A stretch of 15,076 nucleotides of DNA from an uncultured Clostridia bacterium (lineage in GTDB: Bacteria; Bacillota; Clostridia; TANB77; CAG-508), in contig CANRFE010000016.1 in the NCBI GenBank assembly GCA_947629805.1, positions 1 through 15,076 on the forward strand. The letters run 5' to 3'. The translations under genes and the position numbers were made by a program. This document shows, in pieces, positions 1 to 6,577 of the stretch (positions are counted from its first letter, which is position 1; each line of letters begins with the position of its first letter). The notes beneath the pieces are model-generated. The model had not been told where the DNA came from. It saw nothing but the letters and a program-made list of their open reading frames with translations, and ran no database searches.

Positions 1-87
1 GAACCTTGTTGTTTTAACAATAAGGCATTATGTGCTTTACTGCATATTTTCCTAATACAAAAAAACAAAGGAGAAAAGAAAGTTATT

Positions 88-1173
88 ATGAGCATAGAAA
101 AAGACCTAAAAAAAGACGGAATTACCATTATAAAACCATTGGATACCCTTAGCATTACCTTAATTGCTAAGTTTGTTGCTGAGAAGTTTATTTCTTTTTT
201 CCCTTTTTCGCACTTTCGTTACCATGACTTATTTGTGAAAGTATCTCGTTTGAGTATGTATATTGCCGATATTCCTGAGGGAATGTCGGAAGCAAATTAT
301 TTTTATAAAAATTCTAGTATTTATTTTAAGAATGGACTTTCTATTGATGAAATGAAAGAACTTACCATTCATGAATTTATCCATCATTTTCAAGAAATTA
401 AAGACCAAAAGGGAAATTTATATCGTTTAGGGCTTTGTGATTTTACTGGTATAAAAGTACATGGTATGGCGTTAAATGAAGCTGCCGTTCAATTAATTTC
501 CTCTAAAATATTAAAACATCCAATAGATTATGTGAAATATTATGGGATTGAATTTTCTACTATAACACCTTCCTACTATCCTCTTCTTTGTAATTTAATT
601 GGACAAATGTCTTATATTGTTGGAGATGTTGTATTATACGATAGTACTCTATATAGCAACGATCGTTTCAAAAATGCTTTTATTCATTGCACTTCAGAAG
701 CTACTTTTTCTCAAGTTGAGAAAAATTTTGATAAAATATTAGAGGCAGAGGAAAAAATTATTTGTGCTACTTCTCATTTACAAAAAGAGGATTTAAATGA
801 AAAAGAAATTGCAAAAGCATCTATGCAAATTATTGCAAATAAAAAATTAATTCAAGATACCTTTATTGATACACAAAATAAAATATTTACTACTTATTTT
901 AATAAGAGCTTAAGCAATTTATATTCTGTGCAAGATATTGAAGATTATCGCAAAAAATTATATTCTTATAAAGATTTATTAGGGACAACACAAAATTATT
1001 CTTATTTTAATGATTATTATATTTATTTAATGACCAAATTAGATGAAATTTATGAACAAATTACAGGAAATACTTTTCTTATTCCTTATAAAAGAAGTAT
1101 TTGGCAAATTTTACTTAACAAAATTTCAAAATTCTTTGGAAGAGAAAAGGAAATAGAAAAATTGTACAATTAA
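88..1173 (+). CDS. Putative HExxH (gluzincin-like) zinc metallopeptidase, hypothetical
   Basis: A 361-residue protein that I do not recognise as a named family. It carries H95-E-F-I-H99, the zinc-binding and catalytic motif of many metallopeptidases. A conserved-looking ALNEAAVQL segment follows, with N130-E131 about 32 residues after the second His; E131 is a plausible third zinc ligand as in gluzincins. There is no clear signal peptide. A mildly hydrophobic stretch near residues 21-40 could be a membrane association or part of the fold. The C-terminal half (about 200-330) is Lys/Glu/Tyr-rich and probably helical. An AAGGAG ribosome binding site lies at 68-73, about 14 bases before the ATG, which is rather far. 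Bases 1-87 contain no gene that I can see; a 10-pair hairpin (4-25) has no T run. The gene converges on the GltA-like gene and shares its terminator. The protease role is inferred from the motif only. Confidence 0.75.
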   Translation: MSIEKDLKKDGITIIKPLDTLSITLIAKFVAEKFISFFPFSHFRYHDLFVKVSRLSMYIADIPEGMSEANYFYKNSSIYFKNGLSIDEMKELTIHEFIHHFQEIKDQKGNLYRLGLCDFTGIKVHGMALNEAAVQLISSKILKHPIDYVKYYGIEFSTITPSYYPLLCNLIGQMSYIVGDVVLYDSTLYSNDRFKNAFIHCTSEATFSQVEKNFDKILEAEEKIICATSHLQKEDLNEKEIAKASMQIIANKKLIQDTFIDTQNKIFTTYFNKSLSNLYSVQDIEDYRKKLYSYKDLLGTTQNYSYFNDYYIYLMTKLDEIYEQITGNTFLIPYKRSIWQILLNKISKFFGREKEIEKLYN

Positions 1174-1178
1174 GCACA

Positions 1179-1213
1179 AAAAAACTTGTTAAATATATTT
1201 TAACAAGTTTTTT
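1179..1213. terminator. Bidirectional rho-independent terminator
   Basis: Perfect 13-base inverted repeat: AAAAAACTTGTTA at 1179-1191 and TAACAAGTTTTTT at 1201-1213, with a 9-base loop. A run of A on the left and of T on the right lets it act in both directions. It lies between two convergent genes. The last codons and stop of the minus-strand oxidoreductase (Thr-Cys-stop, stop at 1200-1202) are inside the stem. Confidence 0.85.
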
Positions 1214-2476
1214 CTTTGCTTTTTAAGTAGTTCTCTATTGCTTCTGCTGCCTCTCTTCCTCCTCTTGCTGCCCATGCTACAGTTGCTTTCGAACCAATAA
1301 TATCGCCTCCTGCAAAAATTCCTTCTTGAGAGGTTTCGTAATTTTTATCTACCTCTATATACCCTTTTTCTTTTCTTTTTATTGCTAAGTTTTCTACTAC
1401 TTCTTTTTCTGGTTCTGAACCAATAGCCATTACTACATAGTCCATATCTAATAGGTAATTGCTTCCTTTTATGTCTATTGGAATAGGTCTTAGTTCTCCT
1501 TCTTTTTGTATTAATTCTGTTTTGATACATTCTATTTTAGCCACTTGATTTTCCGCTTCTTTTGGTAATATTTTTACAACATTATGTTGAAACAAGAAAG
1601 TAATTCCCTCTTTTTTTGCTTCTTCTATTTCCTTCTTTTCTGCTGGCATTTGTTCTTCTTTTCTTCGATAAAGAACATATACTTCTTTTGCCCCTTTTTT
1701 TCGAATGGTTCTTGCACAATCCATGGCCACATTTCCGCCGCCAATTACTGCTACTTTCTTTCCTTCATAAACAGGATGGTTATTTTCTTCTAATAAGGTA
1801 TTTCCACCATATACTCCGGTTTAATTGCTCCCCTTCTATGTTCATTTTCATAGGAATATTACTACCAATAGCAAGAAAAATAGCATCATATTCTTGTTTT
1901 AAGTTTTCTAAGGTAAAATCTTTTCCTAAAGTTTGCTCATATTGTACTTGAATTCCTAAATCTAAAATTTTCTGTATGGTTTTTTGCAAAATAGTAGGAT
2001 TAAGACGAAAGGCAGGAATTCCATGTGCTAAAATTCCTCCGCAATTCTTTATGTTTTTCATAAATGGTTACAGCATAGCCCTTTCTTGCTAAAAAAGCAC
2101 TACAAGTTAACCCTGCAGGTCCTCCTCCTATTACAGCTATTTTCTTTCCTTTTTTTTCTATTGGTTCTTCCTCAAATGGAATCTTTTCTTCTAAGGCTTT
2201 TTTTCCTACATAAGCTTCCATTTCTCCAATAGATGTAGGAAGGCCTTTGAAACGACGCACACAATTTCCTTGGCATTGACTCATGTGCGGACAAATTAAA
2301 CCACAAATTGGCTGTAATACTGTTGTTTTACTTAAAATTTGATAAGCACTTTTTATGTTTTCTTTTTTTACTTCCTCTATAAAATCTGGAATATTGTTTT
2401 CTAATGGACATCCTTTCTTACAAGGTTCTGTTTTACAATGTAAACAGTATTCTGCTTTTTGCTTTATTTCTTCCAT
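1200..2476 (-). CDS. gltA: GltA/GltD-like FAD-NAD(P) oxidoreductase, needs two +1 frameshifts
   Basis: Glutamate synthase small-subunit-like flavoprotein, read in three frames joined at 2038-2041 and 1815-1818. With one C skipped at each join the product is 424 residues; the stand-alone family is usually about 460. The N-terminal domain has two cysteine sets for [4Fe-4S] clusters: C11, C14, C19, C23 and C58, C62, C68, C72. An FAD Rossmann motif (IAVIGGGPAGL) starts near 113. The middle frame carries GGILAHGIPAFRL. After the second join come VYGG, a second Rossmann motif for NAD(P) (VAVIGGGNVAMD), YRRKEEQMPA, and the C-terminal FAD contact GIFAGGDIIGSKATVAWAARG. No other lesion is visible. In the family these proteins move electrons from NAD(P)H through FAD and Fe-S to a partner. 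Homotetrameric GltA, NfnB, SudA and PreT share this fold, and no large subunit is nearby, so the reaction is uncertain. It is last in the run that includes UDG and ldcA; an AGAAGG ribosome binding site precedes the start. Confidence 0.8.
1815..1818 (-). other. CGGA +1 frameshift site 2 of the GltA-like gene
   Basis: On the minus strand the frame reads CAA TTA AAC CGG AGT, giving Asn-Arg-Ser and then a nonsense tail of 13 residues to a stop near 1780. Skipping the C gives AAC GGA GTA TAT GGT GGA, Asn-Gly-Val-Tyr-Gly-Gly, which matches the Gly-Val-Tyr expected in this family before the NAD(P) Rossmann domain. CGG is codon 220 when the upstream shift is counted. Confidence 0.75.
2038..2041 (-). 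other. CGGA +1 frameshift site 1 of the GltA-like gene
   Basis: On the minus strand the frame reads GAA TTG CGG AGG AAT, giving Glu-Leu-Arg-Arg-Asn and a stop near 2000. Skipping the C gives GAA TTG GGA GGA ATT TTA, Glu-Leu-Gly-Gly-Ile-Leu, running into AHGIPAFRL, the expected Gly-Gly segment after the first FAD motif. CGG is codon 146. Confidence 0.78.
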
Positions 2477-2506
2477 TTGTTTTGCGCCTTCTTTCTATTC
2501 TTTGTG

Positions 2507-3070
2507 TTATTTTTCTGCTAATGTATTTATTTTGTTTTTTACTTCTTTTAAGTCATTCCAAAATTCTATTTTCTTATTTTCATCTCGTAGTAATGCAGCA
2601 GGATGCCATGTTGGCATATACCAAATTTGTTTTCTTTCTATCCAAGTGCCTCTAGCATTGGTAATTCCATACTCTTTTCCTAAAATATTTTTTAACGCTG
2701 TGCTTCCTAACAATACAATAATTTTAGGTTTTACTAAAATTACTTGGTTACGTAAATAATCTAAACAGGCCTGTGCCTCGTCTTGCTCTGGCACACGATT
2801 AGAAGGCGGTCTACATTTAACAATATTAGCAATATAAAATTCTTCTCTCTTTAAGCCTAAGCCAATGAAAGCTTTGTTCATTAATTGTCCTGCTTTTCCT
2901 ACAAAAGGAATTCCTTCTTTATCTTCGTCTGCTCCTGGTCCTTCTCCTATCATCATAACAGTTGCTTTTTTATTTCCTGTTCCAAATACAATGTTCGTAC
3001 GGTTCTGACATAATTTACATTTTGTGCAATTTTTTATACTTTGTTCTAATTCTTCCCAATTATCGTACAT
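2507..3070 (-). CDS. Uracil-DNA glycosylase, family 4 (Fe-S type)
   Basis: A 187-residue enzyme expected to remove uracil from DNA as the first step of base excision repair. Visible motifs are the active-site segment GEGPGADEDKEGIPFVG (residues 43-58), four cysteines for a [4Fe-4S] cluster (C15, C18, C86, C102), and a C-terminal WHPAALLR motif with H156. The NIVKCRPPSNRVP stretch is typical of family 4. Length and motif order fit a complete enzyme. It starts 22 bases after the LD-carboxypeptidase stop and ends 30 bases before the GltA-like gene, so the three are probably one transcript. Confidence 0.93.
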   Translation of the reverse strand: MYDNWEELEQSIKNCTKCKLCQNRTNIVFGTGNKKATVMMIGEGPGADEDKEGIPFVGKAGQLMNKAFIGLGLKREEFYIANIVKCRPPSNRVPEQDEAQACLDYLRNQVILVKPKIIVLLGSTALKNILGKEYGITNARGTWIERKQIWYMPTWHPAALLRDENKKIEFWNDLKEVKNKINTLAEK

Positions 3071-3092
3071 CTTCTTTTTCTCCTAATTTTGC

Positions 3093-4005
3093 TTATTCTA
3101 ATACACATGGTTCTAAAAGTTGTATTTTTTCTTCTTTCTTTGTATCTATTCTTGCCATCGTTCCAATTGGTATCACTTGTTTCTTATCGGTATGTCCAAA
3201 ATTATCCGATTTAATAATAGCAAATGTATTGTCCTTTTCTAAAGTATCCAACAAAATCTTTTCTAAAGCAATCGTTCCTTTGCAATTTCCTACCCAAATT
3301 CCTTTTATTTTGTTAAAGACTCCATTCTGTTTCATTTGGTACAAAGAATGGCTTACCATTTCAGGATCACTTTCCAGCTCTTCTATAAATAAAATTTTAT
3401 CCGTAAAATCTAAGCAATACGTTCCGTGCACTCATGTCTGCTACTAGTTTTAAATTTCCGCCAATTAATCTTCCCTGTGCTATTCCTTCTTGTATCGTTT
3501 TAAATTCCTCTTTTTCTTCTCTTAAAGATGTTTCTGCTTTTACAAAACGCTTTATTACCTGCTCGTAGCCATACGATGTTTGCCAAGAAGTTAAAGCCTT
3601 AAAAGTAGCTCCACTAAATGTAATTAAGCCTGTTTTTTGTGTAATCATGTTCGTCAATGAAGTAGAATCACTAAAACCACATAGAATTTTCGGATTTTTT
3701 TGGATAAGTTCGTAATCTAAATAAGCAAATGTTGCATTAGAATTTGCTCCTCCACTAGCACAAAAAATAGCTTTTATTTCTTTATTCGCAAACATTTGAT
3801 GAATATCTTCTACCTTTTCTTTGGCGGTAGCCCCATAACCTAAAGTATTTTGAAATACATGTTTTCCAAATTCAATAGAAAAACCAGAAGCTTCCATTAA
3901 TAAAATAGAATTATTAATTGCTTCTAAGCTTTCCTGTGTAATAGGACTAGAAGGTGCTATTACTCCTATTTTATCTCCTTTTTCTAATTTCTTTGGTACT
4001 ATCAC
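3093..4005 (-). CDS. ldcA: LD-carboxypeptidase (peptidase S66), needs one +1 frameshift
   Basis: Peptidoglycan-recycling or MccF-like serine peptidase. The family cleaves the L,D bond to the terminal D-Ala of murein tetrapeptides in the cytoplasm. The first frame (from a GTG start at 4005 with an AGAAGGAG ribosome binding site about 6 bases away) gives the N-terminal domain: GDKIGVIAPSSP, FCASGGANSNATFAYLDY, and nucleophile S112 in CGFSDSTSL. It ends artificially after ADMSA. Skipping the C of CGGA at 3423-3426 continues with Gly-Thr-Tyr, the catalytic Glu in KILFIEELE and the catalytic His in DNFGHTDKKQVIPIG. The joined product is 303 residues, the usual family length, with the whole Ser-Glu-His triad. 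A GTG within the second frame could be called as a separate start, but that fragment would lack the nucleophile. The gene lies downstream of ogg and upstream of UDG. Confidence 0.87.
3423..3426 (-). other. CGGA +1 frameshift site of the LD-carboxypeptidase gene
   Basis: On the minus strand the frame reads ATG AGT GCA CGG AAC, giving Ser-Ala-Arg-Asn and eight further codons to a stop near 3397. Skipping the C gives AGT GCA GGA ACG TAT, Ser-Ala-Gly-Thr-Tyr, which fits the Gly-Thr expected in S66 peptidases just after the GGNL segment. CGG is codon 194. Confidence 0.78.
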
Positions 4006-4068
4006 TTTTTACTCCTTCTCCTTTTTAGAAAATTTTCTTAAACAAGAATAGCCTGTTATGTCGCAAAA

Positions 4069-4106
4069 GGGACAGATGCTCCTTTAGAAAACGTCCCTAA
4101 TGGGAC
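4069..4106 (-). promoter_or_regulatory. Three-segment alternative hairpin in the ogg-ldcA gap
   Basis: On the minus strand, directly after the ogg stop, come GTCCC (4102-4106), GGGAC (4093-4097) and GTCCC (4069-4073). The middle segment can pair with either flank, so two exclusive hairpins are possible. The flanks are also a direct repeat, GGAGCAT followed by 2-3 bases and GTCCC. The first hairpin is followed by GTTTTCT, a weak terminator-like tail. The structure is visible in the sequence; a regulatory role is a guess. Confidence 0.35.
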
Positions 4107-4107
4107 A

Positions 4108-4974
4108 TTATGCTCCTCTTTTCCAGTAAAATAAGTATTGTTGCGCTATTCCTGCTAAGTTTCCAAATTTTTCATAAGCTATTTTTTCTATTTCTTTCTT
4201 TTTTACTTTATTTTCTTGTGGATTTTGAATATATAATTCATTCATTACTCTTCTTACCCATACATCAATTGGGAATGCTTCCCATCGTTTTAAGGTAGAA
4301 AATAATAAAATACAATCTGCTACTTTTGGGCCTACGCCTGGAAGCGTAAGAAGTGTATCTCTTATGGTTTCAAAGTCTTTTTCTTGTTTTAATTTTTCTA
4401 AATCCACCTGTTTGTTATAAATCCTTTTCGTTGTTTCATATACTCTTTTGTCTCGAAAGCCAAGACCTAAATTTCTTAAATCTTGTATACTAGCCTTTTG
4501 TAGTTCCTCTACGGTTGGAAATGTATAATAGCTCTTTTTTTCAAATACAATTTCTTTTCCATAAGCTTTAGCCATTCTTTCAATAATACCTTCAATTCTT
4601 GGTATATTGTTATTGGCAGAAAGAATAAAGGAGATAATCGTTTCCCATAAATCTTGGTTTAAAATACGAATACCTTCCCCATATTGAATACTTTGTTTCA
4701 TGTTTTCGTCTACTTTTGCTAATGTTTGCTTTATCGTTTCATAATTCGTATGAAAATCAAAATATTCCGTTATAAATTTCTCTAAATTGTCTTCTCCTTT
4801 ACTTTGAAAAGTAACTATTTTTTCTTTTTCCGTTACTTTAATGACATTGTTTTTTACCACTCCTATGTAACAATTCTCTTCTTGTTTCTTCCATCTAAAA
4901 CATTGCCCACAGGTAAAAATATCTTTTGCATGAAAAGTATGATCTTTTTTTATTTCATATTTTTGTTCTTTCAT
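4108..4974 (-). CDS. ogg: 8-oxoguanine DNA glycosylase/lyase (OGG1-like, HhH-GPD)
   Basis: A 288-residue base excision repair enzyme, expected to excise 8-oxoguanine and nick the abasic site. The N-terminal OGG-type domain is seen in KDIFTCGQCFRW (about 18-28). The core has QDLWETIISFILSANNNIPRI, then the helix-hairpin-helix LTLPGVGPKVADCILLFS with catalytic Lys217, and the catalytic Asp237 in FPIDVWVRR. Length and motif order match the family. The GPD Lys distinguishes it from the monofunctional AlkA type. GGAAG precedes the ATG closely. It lies downstream of sigH after a 93-base purine-rich gap. Confidence 0.92.
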   Translation of the reverse strand: MKEQKYEIKKDHTFHAKDIFTCGQCFRWKKQEENCYIGVVKNNVIKVTEKEKIVTFQSKGEDNLEKFITEYFDFHTNYETIKQTLAKVDENMKQSIQYGEGIRILNQDLWETIISFILSANNNIPRIEGIIERMAKAYGKEIVFEKKSYYTFPTVEELQKASIQDLRNLGLGFRDKRVYETTKRIYNKQVDLEKLKQEKDFETIRDTLLTLPGVGPKVADCILLFSTLKRWEAFPIDVWVRRVMNELYIQNPQENKVKKKEIEKIAYEKFGNLAGIAQQYLFYWKRGA

Positions 4975-5067
4975 GACTTCCTTCTTTTCTTTGTTTTCTT
5001 TTTTATCTTTCTTTGTTTTCTCTTTTCTTTTTTCTTTTCTATAGATAATAGATAAAAGAAGAAAATG
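4975..5067 (-). other. Polypurine (mRNA sense) intergenic leader before ogg
   Basis: Between the sigH stop and the ogg start the plus strand is almost entirely C and T from about 4978 to 5040, so the transcript is an A/G tract. It holds two copies of a TTTCTTTGTTTTCT-like unit (plus strand). No hairpin or clear promoter is seen here. It may simply be an unstructured leader carrying the ogg ribosome binding site. Confidence 0.4.
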
Positions 5068-5706
5068 TTACATCTCTTCTTCGTTAAATTTTTGTTTAAT
5101 TTTATTTGCTTTTCTTCGAATACGGGTTAAAGCAGTATCTACGGATTTTGTTTTACAGTGCAATGTTTCTGCAATTTCTAGATAACTTTTTCCTTGTTTA
5201 TATTCATTTAGTACTTCCAATTCTTTGGTGCTTAAAGCTTCTTGAATAGCATTGTTTAATAATTTATAATATTCATCGTCTGCAATGGTTTCTAAAGGAT
5301 CTTTTACACTATCTTTTAATTCTATTTTATCTTGTAATTCTAGTCGATTATCTTCTTCGTCATAAGAATTGTTAATGGAAATTGCGTTATTCAAAGGGAA
5401 ATGCTTTTGGCGATTCGCATTTTTTACCGCCGTAATTAATTGCCTTTCAATACACATAGTAGCAAAAGATTTAAAAGAGGCATGAAAACTATCATCATAT
5501 TTTTTTATGGCTAAATATAAACCTATCATTCCTTCTTGTAAAACATCATTCTGGTCAGAGCCATACATAAAAAAGCGATTTGCTATTAATTTCACTCTAT
5601 TTTTATATTTTTCTAATAAAAAATTGAGAGCATTATTATCCCCTTGCTGTATACTTTTTATGATTTCTTCGTCGGTTTGATTTTCATACTTAAATGTCGC
5701 CTTCAT
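5068..5706 (-). CDS. sigH: RNA polymerase sigma factor, SigH-like
   Basis: A 212-residue sigma-70-family factor. Region 2 is seen in NRFFMYGSDQNDVLQEGMIGLYLAIKKYD and FKSFATMCIERQLITAVKNANRQKH; region 4, a helix-turn-helix that reads the -35 element, in LSTKELEVLNEYKQGKSYLEIAETLHCKTKSVDTALTRIRRK. Length and sequence fit SigH, the stationary-phase and early sporulation sigma factor of Firmicutes. Some non-sporulating relatives keep it, so sporulation is not proven. An ATG at 5763 would extend the frame by 19 residues, but that stretch contains the promoter, and a perfect AGGAGG lies 5 bases before the ATG at 5706, so 5706 is chosen. Confidence 0.9.
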   Translation of the reverse strand: MKATFKYENQTDEEIIKSIQQGDNNALNFLLEKYKNRVKLIANRFFMYGSDQNDVLQEGMIGLYLAIKKYDDSFHASFKSFATMCIERQLITAVKNANRQKHFPLNNAISINNSYDEEDNRLELQDKIELKDSVKDPLETIADDEYYKLLNNAIQEALSTKELEVLNEYKQGKSYLEIAETLHCKTKSVDTALTRIRRKANKIKQKFNEEEM

Positions 5707-5731
5707 TTTTCCTCCTCGTGCAATTTCCTTT

Positions 5732-5760
5732 ACTATAACACATTTCTTGCGAAGTTTCAA
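5732..5760 (-). promoter_or_regulatory. Predicted promoter of sigH
   Basis: Minus strand: -35 TTGAAA (5755-5760), a 17-base spacer, -10 TATAGT (5732-5737), each one mismatch from the housekeeping consensus. Transcription would begin near 5725, leaving a leader of about 20 bases with AGGAGG. This lets sigH be expressed apart from addB-pgeF. Confidence 0.72.
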
Positions 5761-5809
5761 CATTTGTATCTTAAAAATTGCTTTTTCTTACCTGTTTTTC
5801 TAGTTTCTT

Positions 5810-6577
5810 CTATTTTTCTTTTAAGGCGATAAGTGCAATGTTTCTACCTGCTTTTTCTTTTTGGGCACGGTAAGAATGAAGCTGTTCTGCGTGGCATACC
5901 GTACAAATATTACTTTGTATTATATGTTTTGGAAGAATTCCCATTTCTTCTAACAATTTTCTATTAATTGCTGTTGTATCAATAAAATACTTTTCTTCTT
6001 CTGTTTCTTCCTTTCTTTTTATAATCGGTTCCAAATTTCCTAAATAAGAAAAAGTTGCTTCAAAAATTTCTTTTACTTCCTTTCCCACTTCAAAATGGCA
6101 TTGTGCAATGCAAGGACCTAAAAAGCAAAGTAAATTTTCAACTTTACAGTCGTATTTTTTTAGCAATTGAATTGCTCCCTTTTGTGCAATTTTTTGTACG
6201 GTTCCTCTCCAACCAGAATGAATATTTCCAATCACATTCTTTTTAGGATCATAAAATAAAATAGGAGTACAATCTGCAAAGCGTAATATAAGTGAAATTC
6301 CTTTTTGATTAGTAAGTAGTCCATCTATATTGGTATAAATTTGTTCTTTTTCTTCTACTATTTCTACTCTATTACTATGTGCTTGTTGTTCAATTTGCCT
6401 AAGCCCTTCTAATTTCAAATCTAAGGCTTGGTATAAAGCCGCATAATTTTGCTCACTTTTCTTGATGGTGTAAGCATGTTGCACTTTGTCTTGGTATTCT
6501 AATAATGCTCGAAATTGTAAATATTGTACTTTCTCTTTTTTTACATGCACCATCGTTTCATTCGATAAGTCCTGCAT
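5810..6577 (-). CDS. pgeF: Peptidoglycan editing factor PgeF (YfiH, laccase-like)
   Basis: A 255-residue YfiH/DUF152 protein. Members are copper/zinc enzymes once called polyphenol oxidases; in E. coli the protein stops misincorporation of non-cognate amino acids into peptidoglycan, and purine nucleoside activities are also reported for the family. Visible are TNIDGLLTN (82-90), ADCTPILFYDP (101-111), GNIHSGWRGT (117-126), GPCIAQCHFEVG, and the C-terminal HSYRAQKEKAGRN. H67, C103 and H120 have the spacing of the family's metal ligands. Its start overlaps the end of addB by 20 bases, so the two are translationally linked; an AAAGGAAAG ribosome binding site lies inside addB. Confidence 0.92.
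   Translation of the reverse strand: MQDLSNETMVHVKKEKVQYLQFRALLEYQDKVQHAYTIKKSEQNYAALYQALDLKLEGLRQIEQQAHSNRVEIVEEKEQIYTNIDGLLTNQKGISLILRFADCTPILFYDPKKNVIGNIHSGWRGTVQKIAQKGAIQLLKKYDCKVENLLCFLGPCIAQCHFEVGKEVKEIFEATFSYLGNLEPIIKRKEETEEEKYFIDTTAINRKLLEEMGILPKHIIQSNICTVCHAEQLHSYRAQKEKAGRNIALIALKEK

Noticed and set aside
4..25. Hairpin near the left edge
   Set aside because: Ten pairs with a G-U and no T run on either side; neither a terminator nor a recognisable regulatory element, and its context is cut by the window edge.
1584..1951. Hydrophobic Phe/Leu-rich plus-strand frames opposite minus-strand genes
   Set aside because: These are antisense shadows of Lys/Glu-rich coding sequence (TTT/CTT runs); they lack ribosome binding sites and lie over well-supported genes. 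The same applies to similar frames elsewhere in the window.
1780..2061. Separate small genes starting inside the GltA-like gene (93 and 176 residues) and inside the LD-carboxypeptidase gene (112 residues)
   Set aside because: They are continuous pieces of one family-length protein in shifted frames. Their internal start codons have no sensible ribosome binding site and would give fragments without cofactor or catalytic residues.
1815..3426. Systematic sequencing or assembly insertion of C
   Set aside because: GGA codons are very frequent in the window and only these carry the extra C; none of the three is in a C homopolymer longer than two. Raw reads would settle it.
1200..4005. Simple pseudogene decay of the GltA-like and LD-carboxypeptidase genes
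   Set aside because: Three independent lesions would have to be the same +1 C before GGA, with no other stop, indel or lost motif in either gene. Kept only as an alternative.
5707..5763. Longer start for sigH at 5763
   Set aside because: The extension lies over a good -35/-10 pair, and a perfect AGGAGG sits 5 bases before the ATG at 5706.
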